The translations under genes and the position numbers were made by a program. Positions 1 through 4,221 of a DNA stretch of 8,516 nt are shown one piece after another. The notes under the pieces were generated by a model. It saw only the letters and a list, made by a program, of their open reading frames with translations. It was not told the origin of the DNA and did no database searches. The DNA comes from Fimbriimonadaceae bacterium. Its GTDB lineage: Bacteria > Armatimonadota > Fimbriimonadia > Fimbriimonadales > Fimbriimonadaceae. Position 1 is the stretch's first letter. The number at the start of each line of letters is the position of its first letter. Location of the stretch: NCBI GenBank assembly GCA_020851885.1, contig JADZBW010000342.1, positions 1-8,516 of the forward strand, in the 5' to 3' direction.

Positions 1-326
1 TCCAGTTTCTTCCCAGAGGCGGCGTACTCCTGTCGAAACTGGCTTTCGATTTCACCGTCTCCATAAACGCACGAGAGATACACCGACATGTAGTTCTTCT
101 GAGATGCCAATCCGGCAAAGGGCAGCGGCAGTTTGGGATCGCAGTGATAGCCAGCCGGATAGATCGCATGAGGAACGGAATAGCCGATCATCCCGTACCC
201 CATTCCTTCTTGATAACCCTCGGGCAGATTCTCCAAGATCACCTTTCGAACCGCGCTGATTGCCAACCGACGGTCCTCAGGAAGCTCGGCAAGATACTCT
301 TCAACCGACTTAGCGTGGCTTGTCAT
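1..326 (-). CDS. YdhG-like (DUF1801) domain protein, 3' end cut off by the window edge
   Basis: The first 108 codons of a leftward gene are present; the stop lies beyond base 1. The protein begins MTSHAKSVEEYLAELPEDRR and continues with VRKVILENLPEGYQEGMGYG, then a PHAIYPAGYHCDPKLPLPF segment and ASQKNYMSVYL. This run of Tyr/Gly-rich motifs is what I recognise from YdhG-like/DUF1801 proteins, which are small cytoplasmic domains of about 120-150 residues. Bacillus subtilis YdhG (Fra) has been described as a frataxin-like iron chaperone, but many members have no known role, so no function is assigned. The ATG at 326-324 gives the full expected N-terminus. No Shine-Dalgarno sequence precedes it; a TAAAAA box sits 6 nt upstream. 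It is divergent from the membrane protein at 379, with 52 bp between them. Confidence 0.85.
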   Translation of the reverse strand, partial: MTSHAKSVEEYLAELPEDRRLAISAVRKVILENLPEGYQEGMGYGMIGYSVPHAIYPAGYHCDPKLPLPFAGLASQKNYMSVYLSCVYGDGEIESQFRQEYAASGKKL

Positions 327-332
327 TGAGCG

Positions 333-338
333 TTTTTA
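333..338 (-). promoter_or_regulatory. Possible -10 box (TAAAAA) for the DUF1801 gene
   Basis: On the minus strand TAAAAA lies 6 nt before the ATG at 326, and there is no ribosome binding site. If used, transcription would begin at or almost at the start codon. The last base is A, not the preferred T, and no convincing -35 is seen, so this is the weakest of the four similar sites in the window. Confidence 0.25.
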
Positions 339-360
339 CCCAACCTGGTCGTGCAGCCCC

Positions 361-366
361 TATAAT
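361..366 (+). promoter_or_regulatory. Probable -10 box (TATAAT) for the small membrane protein gene
   Basis: This is a perfect TATAAT hexamer 12 nt before the ATG at 379. A start of transcription about 7 nt downstream would leave a leader of about six bases, too short to carry a Shine-Dalgarno sequence, and none is seen. A weak -35 (TTACCC, 336-341) would need a long 19-bp spacer. The 52-bp gap between the two divergent genes must hold both promoters. Confidence 0.45.
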
Positions 367-378
367 CATTGCCGAGCC

Positions 379-687
379 ATGCTGAATCAATCTGTCCGGC
401 TATCGACACTTTGTCTGGTCACCTTGGGGCTCTTCGATTTGGTGACAACTGTTTTGCTTTTCGGTCGCGGAATGGGGGAAGGCAATCCGATATTCAGTCG
501 TCTGCTTCAATTCGGACCCTGGGCCTTCGTTTTGGGCAAAGCCCTCTTTCTCGCCGGACCGATCCTGATCATCGAATATGCGCGCAAATCCCACCCCAAA
601 ACCGCCGAACAGGCAACGTGGATCGCCTTCATTGCCTATGCGTCAATGTATGTCGTCCAACTTCTTCGCATCAGAGGCATGGCCTGA
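379..687 (+). CDS. Small three-helix membrane protein, DUF5658-like
   Basis: This 102-residue hydrophobic protein has three predicted membrane segments, at about residues 9-28, 48-66 and 79-97. Segment 1 carries GLFDLVTT (Asp20 inside the helix), followed by a loop with EGNP (34-37). A GPWAFVLGKALFL stretch then places Lys54 in helix 2. Intramembrane Asp, then an E/ANP loop, then a helix with a Lys is the pattern I associate with DUF5658, a family of uncharacterised bacterial and archaeal membrane proteins; the match is from memory of the pattern. The ATG at 379 is preceded by a TATAAT box and no ribosome binding site. A competing frame from a TTG at 369 has a non-membrane, low-quality translation and is taken as a shadow. 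Function unknown. Confidence 0.75.
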   Translation: MLNQSVRLSTLCLVTLGLFDLVTTVLLFGRGMGEGNPIFSRLLQFGPWAFVLGKALFLAGPILIIEYARKSHPKTAEQATWIAFIAYASMYVVQLLRIRGMA

Positions 688-748
688 AGCGTCCTTCTCT
701 TGACGGGAAGTGAATCCTCGCCATGGAAGCGAGTCAGCGGACGTCAAT

Positions 749-753
749 GGAGG
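749..753 (+). promoter_or_regulatory. Strong Shine-Dalgarno (GGAGG) that selects a TTG start
   Basis: GGAGG followed by a 7-nt spacer leads exactly to TTG at 761-763, in frame with the membrane protein. The only alternative upstream start, GTG at 710, has purines (GGGAA) directly against it, too close to act as a ribosome binding site. The TTG is therefore preferred. Confidence 0.6.
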
Positions 754-760
754 AAAGGAT

Positions 761-1216
761 TTGCAACCGAATAGTGGTTCCGGAGATTTCGTTGCCGACA
801 AGGTGATGGCGATTTTGGTTTTCATTGGCGCCGCCTGTGGATTCTGTGGCGGCTTGCTCCTATTTGGCATCGGAGGCTTTGCCGGCGCGGCCGGAGCATC
901 TGGAGCTGCCAGTGGAGGCGGGGCTGAAGCAGCCGCCGTGGCAGGCTTTGGTGCGATGGGGATGCTCTTTGGCGTTGGTTACATCGCGTTGGCAATAGCC
1001 GCGATCGTTGGAGCCATCGGGATGCTGAAGTCGACTCGCAAGGGCCTCAACTTGGTCATGATTGTCATGGGAATACTCGCGGTGCTTAGCATCGCGGGGA
1101 TCGTCCTCTTCAAGAGCGGAGCCCAGGGAATGGTTGGCACCGCGATCGACCTTGGACTTGCCGGGTACTGCTGGGCTCGCCTCAATGGCAAGCTCGGACC
1201 GGCCGTTACCGAGTAA
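761..1216 (+). CDS. Gly/Ala-rich four-helix membrane protein, function unknown
   Basis: From the TTG at 761 the product is 151 residues; from the GTG at 710 it would be 168, with a polar N-terminus. Four hydrophobic segments are visible, at about 15-38, 60-87, 97-117 and 124-141. Helices 1 and 2 are joined by a striking low-complexity loop (39-62) made almost only of Gly, Ala and Ser. Two Cys (26, 29) lie in helix 1 and the short loop after helix 2 is basic (KSTRKG, 90-95). The layout resembles small four-helix integral membrane proteins, but I do not recognise a named family. The gene lies 73 bp after the DUF5658-like gene and 26 bp before yggS, on the same strand, so it could be co-transcribed with either. 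The TTG start rests on the GGAGG at 749. Confidence 0.7.
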   Translation: MQPNSGSGDFVADKVMAILVFIGAACGFCGGLLLFGIGGFAGAAGASGAASGGGAEAAAVAGFGAMGMLFGVGYIALAIAAIVGAIGMLKSTRKGLNLVMIVMGILAVLSIAGIVLFKSGAQGMVGTAIDLGLAGYCWARLNGKLGPAVTE

Positions 1217-1228
1217 TCGATACTCGCT

Positions 1229-1234
1229 CATAAT
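1229..1234 (+). promoter_or_regulatory. Possible -10 box (CATAAT) for yggS
   Basis: CATAAT lies in the 26-bp gap before yggS, with 8 nt between it and the ATG at 1243. TTACCG (1206-1211) sits 17 bp upstream as a poor -35 match. Transcription from here would begin within about three bases of the start codon, giving a leaderless or near-leaderless mRNA. No Shine-Dalgarno sequence precedes yggS, which fits. Confidence 0.4.
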
Positions 1235-1235
1235 T

Positions 1236-1257
1236 CCTGGCGATGGATATCGCCAGG
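1236..1257 (+). repeat. Perfect inverted repeat enclosing the yggS start codon
   Basis: The arms CCTGGCGAT (1236-1244) and ATCGCCAGG (1249-1257) are perfectly complementary across a 4-nt centre (GGAT). The first two bases of the ATG (1243-1245) are the end of the left arm. In a transcript reading through from upstream, this 9-bp hairpin would bury the start codon. A transcript starting from the CATAAT box at 1229 would lack most of the left arm and leave the start free. It could also be a DNA-binding site or chance. Confidence 0.5.
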
Positions 1258-1893
1258 AACCTTGCGCAGACACGGGCCGCCATCGAGGCGGCCTGCGCTT
1301 CCGTCGAGCGATCTCCTTCTGAAGTCACGCTCATCGCGGTCTCCAAGAACATCCCCTTGGAGGCGATCAAAGCAGCATACGACGCCGGACAGCGGCACTT
1401 TGGAGAGAGTCGGCTCCAAGAAGCCCAACCGAAAATTCAGGCGATGCCGCCGGATGCGATATGGCATTTTATCGGCCATCTTCAATCCAACAAGGCAAAG
1501 AAAGTTGCCGGGATGTTCGATGCGATTCACACTCTGGACAGCGAATCTCAGCTTAAAGAGATCGCGAAAGCCGATCGGATCGTCGATGGATTCATCGAAG
1601 TGAACATTGGGGATGAACCGCAAAAAGCAGGTATTTCTGCGGAATCCCTTGACGAATTCAAGACTCTGGTCCTAAACTATCCCCAGGTTCGACTGTCTGG
1701 GTTAATGACCATTGGCCCCGAGCACGAGGATCCCGAATCGGCAAGGATCTACTTTCGCCGCCTTAGGGAACTCGGGCAACGGCTAGGCGTCTCTAATCTC
1801 AGTATGGGTATGAGCCTCGATTTTGCCGTGGCGATCCAGGAAGGAGCCACCCACGTCAGAATCGGCAGCGCGATTTTCGGATCGCGTACCTAG
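1243..1893 (+). CDS. yggS: YggS/PLPBP-family pyridoxal phosphate homeostasis protein
   Basis: This 216-residue protein matches the usual length of the family (about 220-235). The family binds pyridoxal 5'-phosphate in a single-domain TIM barrel, has no known enzyme activity, and buffers PLP and amino-acid/keto-acid balance in the cytoplasm. Family marks in order are AVSK with the PLP lysine at Lys35, HFGESRLQE (52-60), WHFIGHLQSNKAK (74-86), VNIGDEPQKAGI in the middle, GLMTIGP, then MGMSLDF (188-194) and HVRIGSAIFGSR, which supplies phosphate-binding residues near Ser191 and Arg206-Gly208. The family usually has Asn in FGEN; here it is Ser56. The gene lies 17 bp upstream of sepF, a neighbourhood common in Gram-positives and Cyanobacteria. 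No Shine-Dalgarno sequence is seen; a CATAAT box and an inverted repeat surround the start. Confidence 0.95.
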   Translation: MDIARNLAQTRAAIEAACASVERSPSEVTLIAVSKNIPLEAIKAAYDAGQRHFGESRLQEAQPKIQAMPPDAIWHFIGHLQSNKAKKVAGMFDAIHTLDSESQLKEIAKADRIVDGFIEVNIGDEPQKAGISAESLDEFKTLVLNYPQVRLSGLMTIGPEHEDPESARIYFRRLRELGQRLGVSNLSMGMSLDFAVAIQEGATHVRIGSAIFGSRT

Positions 1894-1894
1894 C

Positions 1895-1900
1895 AAGGAG
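1895..1900 (+). promoter_or_regulatory. Shine-Dalgarno (AAGGAG) fixing the sepF start at 1910
   Basis: AAGGAG lies directly after the yggS stop, 9 nt before the ATG at 1910. The open frame extends upstream to an ATG at 1823 inside yggS, but that would add 29 residues unlike any SepF N-terminus, so 1910 is the real start. Confidence 0.75.
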
Positions 1901-1909
1901 ATAGAAATC

Positions 1910-2326
1910 ATGGAAGAGTTGGTTCTCCAGGACAAGCCTGGATTCTTTTCGCGAATTGCGGGCATGCTGACGCGTCGAGACGACGAGTTTGAGGAAGAAG
2001 GCGAAATGCCCTCGACTCCCGAGCATCGCGCCTACACCCTCAAATCGATGGCCCGATATACCATCACAGTTCGTCGCCAAATCGTCAGCTTCGAAGATGC
2101 CATGGCCGCTGCGAATGGCCTCAAGTGCGGCGAGCAGCAAATCCTCAACCTGTCAGGCACCGATGCGGCGCTTCGACAGAAGATCGTCGACTTTATGTGC
2201 GGCGTCAATTTCGCCCAGGAAGGCACTTGGGAGGAAATCGGCGAGAACATCTACTTGGTCGTTCCCGCCAACGCCTATGTGGAAGTTGCCCCGGCGACTC
2301 CCAGAATGAACGCGGCCCGCAACTAG
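1910..2326 (+). CDS. sepF: Cell division protein SepF
   Basis: This 138-residue protein has the normal SepF size and layout. The first part (about 8-22, PGFFSRIAGMLTRR) is a short amphipathic stretch of the kind that anchors SepF to the inner membrane face. An acidic linker follows (24-33), then the globular SepF/DUF552 domain (about 48-125). Recognisable pieces are SFEDAMAAANGLKCGEQQIL (60-79) and KIVDFMCGVNFAQEGTWEEI (91-110), followed by GENIYLVVPANAYVEV. SepF binds the C-terminus of FtsZ, forms rings or arcs, and tethers the Z-ring to the membrane, alongside or in place of FtsA. The gene follows yggS by 16 nt with its own ribosome binding site, so the two are probably one transcript ending at the hairpin at 2342-2372. 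Confidence 0.95.
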   Translation: MEELVLQDKPGFFSRIAGMLTRRDDEFEEEGEMPSTPEHRAYTLKSMARYTITVRRQIVSFEDAMAAANGLKCGEQQILNLSGTDAALRQKIVDFMCGVNFAQEGTWEEIGENIYLVVPANAYVEVAPATPRMNAARN

Positions 2327-2341
2327 CGAGACTGTTGAATG

Positions 2342-2372
2342 CGGCCCATCGAAAGGAACGTCCGATGGGCCG
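2342..2372. terminator. Hairpin between converging sepF and nuclease genes
   Basis: A perfect 10-bp stem (CGGCCCATCG at 2342-2351 with CGATGGGCCG at 2363-2372) and an 11-nt loop fill the gap between the sepF stop (2326) and the nuclease stop (2374). Its position suggests a terminator working in both directions. No run of T follows the stem on either strand, so it is not a textbook intrinsic terminator. Confidence 0.55.
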
Positions 2373-2373
2373 T

Positions 2374-3141
2374 TCAGACTTCCAAGAGTCCGGCGCTCTT
2401 GATCGTTTCCTGTTGCAGGCGCTCATAAGCGATCTCTGCGAGTCGCTCCAGATTGACGACATCCTCGCGGTTATAGGCGATCAGCCTCTCGAGCGCTCCC
2501 GCATCGGCACTCCTTTCATACTGTCTCCAAAGCAGCACGGCATCGTAACCATTGAGACCGTCGGTCTCTTCCCCTCTCGCGATTCCAAGTTCCTTTTCGA
2601 TCTTCTTCAGCCCGCCGCGCAATCCGACCCGACGAAGCGTCGGGCACAAGTCCAGGTGGATTTGGTCGAAAACGATGTCCGGGAATCGCTTGTGGAGGAT
2701 TGGCAGGTCGAATCCCGACCCGAAGAAGGTCACGATCATGCTGTACCGCGAGATCTCGTCTCGGAAGTTCTCCAGGTCTTGACCCTTTACCAGGCACTTG
2801 AACTCAGAGCCATCGTAGAGTCCAACCATCGTGACGGCCTGACCGGACTGGCCCCCGTCGGTTTCGATATCCAAATAGACGACGGAATGCCTGAAGTCGG
2901 GAAAGGCGCGCCATGCTTCGCGCAATCCGAGGGCCTGCCCGAAGAACTGATGGTTGCCGGTTTCGAGGGACCGAAGCGAGGTTAGGACAAGTTTCCGCAC
3001 GAATTCCCGATCCGCCGTTCCCAAGGAAAAGCGGTCGAAATTCTCGAGGAGATGCGTCCAAGAATTGCATCCCTGCTTCCACAGGGATGCCTCGGTTTCC
3101 GGCCCGATACCTGGGATATGGAGAAAGGTCTGGCGAAGCAC
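2374..3141 (-). CDS. RNase H-fold (YprB-like) DEDDy exonuclease-family protein
   Basis: Read from the GTG at 3141-3139, this is a 255-residue cytoplasmic protein. Residues 7-32 hold a helix-hairpin-helix-like motif (HIPGIGPETEASLW), typical of non-specific DNA binding. The nuclease domain then shows Exo I as YLDIET (Asp91, Glu93), Exo II as FFGSGFDLPIL (Asp145) and Exo III as YNREDVVNL (Tyr223, Asp227). All four acidic residues and the Tyr are present, so the DEDDy metal site looks intact. This is the ribonuclease H-like family (RNase_H_2) that includes Bacillus YprB; substrates are mostly unproven, but single-strand trimming in DNA repair or RNA processing is plausible. No TPR region follows the domain, unlike YprB. 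The open frame extends upstream to 3258, but that part overlaps the preceding gene and has no family similarity. The GTG lies 5 nt after that gene's stop, suggesting translational coupling. Confidence 0.88.
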   Translation of the reverse strand: MLRQTFLHIPGIGPETEASLWKQGCNSWTHLLENFDRFSLGTADREFVRKLVLTSLRSLETGNHQFFGQALGLREAWRAFPDFRHSVVYLDIETDGGQSGQAVTMVGLYDGSEFKCLVKGQDLENFRDEISRYSMIVTFFGSGFDLPILHKRFPDIVFDQIHLDLCPTLRRVGLRGGLKKIEKELGIARGEETDGLNGYDAVLLWRQYERSADAGALERLIAYNREDVVNLERLAEIAYERLQQETIKSAGLLEV

Positions 3142-3146
3142 CGGCC

Positions 3147-3761
3147 CTAGCCGCCGCCCTTGCCCTTCTTCTCGAACTCTTGGCGCGTCTTCACATCGTT
3201 GGGGCGAACAGTGCTCTTCATTTCGGGAATACCGACGCCGTTGCCGTAGGTGCCCCAAAACTTCTTATCCTTGGGGTCGAACCAGTAGTAGCCGGTATCC
3301 AGGTTCTTATCGAACTCTCCATAGAGGCGAATAAAGCCGTTGCCATTGAATTTGGCATCCAGATTACGTCCAAACCATTGAACCGCCATGAAGGCCCCGG
3401 TAATGGTCAGCTTGCCCGTGCCGAACCAAACTTGCTTGCCCTTCTTGGAATTATCGTACTCTTTGCGAACCGATCCTTCTGGAATCACCTGGCCCTTCAG
3501 GTCGCTACTCAGGACGCTGCCGGTGAAGCTCATAGTCAAGGTTCCACTCGGCATCACATCCCCTCGGGGAAGGAGTTTGAAACTGCCGACTCTGGTGGAG
3601 AGCCAGAGGTCGTCCCGCTCTGGGGAGGTCTTCATGTGAAGCAGGTCAGGCATCTTATAGGTCGCTGGATTCTGGGCGAAGACTGCAACGGCAATCAAAG
3701 CGGCGAATCCAACGCCAAATACGGTCTTTGTTAGGGCATTTGAACCAAGCATGGGCGTCAT
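3147..3761 (-). CDS. Secreted protein of unknown function with Sec signal peptide
   Basis: This 204-residue protein starts with a clear signal peptide: a Lys at 12, a hydrophobic core (about 14-28, VFGVGFAALIAVAVF) and a likely signal peptidase I site after Ala29 (VFA-Q). There is no lipobox Cys. The mature part looks beta-rich, with alternating stretches such as GTLTMSFTGSVL, KLTITGAFMAVQWF and GFIRLYGEFDKNLDTGYYWF, and many Lys and aromatic residues. It ends in a Lys/Gly tail (EKKGKGGG). A short motif near the end (FDPKDKKFWGTYGNGVGIPE) is distinctive, but I recognise no family. The ATG at 3761 is supported by a TAAAAT box 7 nt upstream; Met4 is a possible alternative. It is the first gene of a leftward pair with the nuclease and diverges from ccmE, with 72 bp between the starts. 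An extracytoplasmic role is inferred from the signal peptide only. Confidence 0.8.
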   Translation of the reverse strand: MTPMLGSNALTKTVFGVGFAALIAVAVFAQNPATYKMPDLLHMKTSPERDDLWLSTRVGSFKLLPRGDVMPSGTLTMSFTGSVLSSDLKGQVIPEGSVRKEYDNSKKGKQVWFGTGKLTITGAFMAVQWFGRNLDAKFNGNGFIRLYGEFDKNLDTGYYWFDPKDKKFWGTYGNGVGIPEMKSTVRPNDVKTRQEFEKKGKGGG

Positions 3762-3768
3762 CGGGGTA

Positions 3769-3774
3769 ATTTTA
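3769..3774 (-). promoter_or_regulatory. Probable -10 box (TAAAAT) for the secreted-protein gene
   Basis: On the minus strand ATAAAAT ends 7 nt before the ATG at 3761. The usual 7-nt distance from -10 to transcription start would put the first transcribed base at the start codon itself. There is no Shine-Dalgarno sequence, and no good -35 at 17 bp. The same A/T-rich patch could contain the ccmE promoter on the other strand, but no clear one is visible. Confidence 0.45.
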
Positions 3775-3833
3775 TCTTAATCCTTGTCTTTCTTCGTCGA
3801 ACCATGGCGTAGTAAGCATCGAGGGATTGCGAA

Positions 3834-4220
3834 ATGAACATCCGTTTTGGACCTATCTTCACCTTCGTTCTCGTTGCCGTCGCCATCATCGGCGTCTCGT
3901 GGGCATTCATTGCTAACGCCAGTCCGTACGTGACGGTTTCCGAAGCAAGCAAATCTGGTGCCAATAATGTCCATTTGAAGGGGACGTTGGATAAAACGAG
4001 CATCCGCAACGATGTCGCCAACCATGTGATCACTTTCAAGCTTAAGGACGTTAATGGCGATGTGGCCACGGTCGATTACAGTGGCCCCCCTCTTCAAGAC
4101 ATGAATCAGGCGAGCGAGCTTGTGGCGATCGGCCGCATGAAGAACAATCGCTTCGTCTCAGAGAAGCTTCTGATCAAGTGCCCTTCCAAGTACGAGGGAA
4201 AGGAAAAGCCCCAAATCTAA
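3834..4220 (+). CDS. ccmE: Cytochrome c maturation haem chaperone CcmE, Cys-type (CxxxY) variant
   Basis: This 128-residue protein has one N-terminal membrane anchor (about 8-27, IFTFVLVAVAIIGVSWAFIA) and an outside beta-barrel of the OB type. Recognisable stretches are VHLKGTLDK, HVITFKLKDVNGDVATVDYSGPPLQDM and a conserved-looking VAIGRMKNNRFVSEKLLIKCPSKYEG. CcmE takes haem from CcmC/CcmABCD and hands it to the CcmF lyase for attachment to apocytochromes outside the membrane. The classic haem ligand is a His in an HxxxY motif; here the position is Cys116, with Tyr120 kept. The Cys form is known in Desulfovibrio and archaea. The protein is somewhat shorter than E. coli CcmE and has only a short tail after the motif. 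GAGGG at 3821-3825, 8 nt before the ATG, supports the start. ccmF begins 1 nt after the stop. Confidence 0.9.
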   Translation: MNIRFGPIFTFVLVAVAIIGVSWAFIANASPYVTVSEASKSGANNVHLKGTLDKTSIRNDVANHVITFKLKDVNGDVATVDYSGPPLQDMNQASELVAIGRMKNNRFVSEKLLIKCPSKYEGKEKPQI

Positions 4221-4221
4221 C

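Noticed and set aside
369..713. Rightward frame from a TTG at 369 overlapping the DUF5658-like gene
   Set aside because: Its product is Arg/Ser-rich with no membrane pattern, while the frame from 379 gives three clean hydrophobic helices and a family-like motif.
717..733. Short hairpin CTCGC / GCGAG before the membrane-protein start
   Set aside because: A 5-bp stem with a 7-nt loop is too weak and too likely by chance to call a regulatory element.
860..1273. Leftward open frame of 137 codons opposite the Gly/Ala-rich membrane protein
   Set aside because: The plus strand gives a coherent multi-helix protein with a strong ribosome binding site; the opposite frame is low-complexity and polar.
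2125..2985. Long rightward open frame (286 codons) over the end of sepF and the nuclease gene
   Set aside because: It is antisense to a gene with intact DEDDy motifs, starts inside sepF, and its translation is Arg/Pro/Gln-rich without domain features.
3142..3258. N-terminal extension of the nuclease frame up to 3258
   Set aside because: It overlaps the end of the secreted-protein gene, is Arg-rich and does not resemble the family; the helix-hairpin-helix region begins just after the GTG at 3141.
2913..3734. Rightward open frame of 273 codons opposite the secreted protein and nuclease
   Set aside because: It spans two real genes in antisense, and the minus-strand products have a signal peptide and family motifs while this frame has none.
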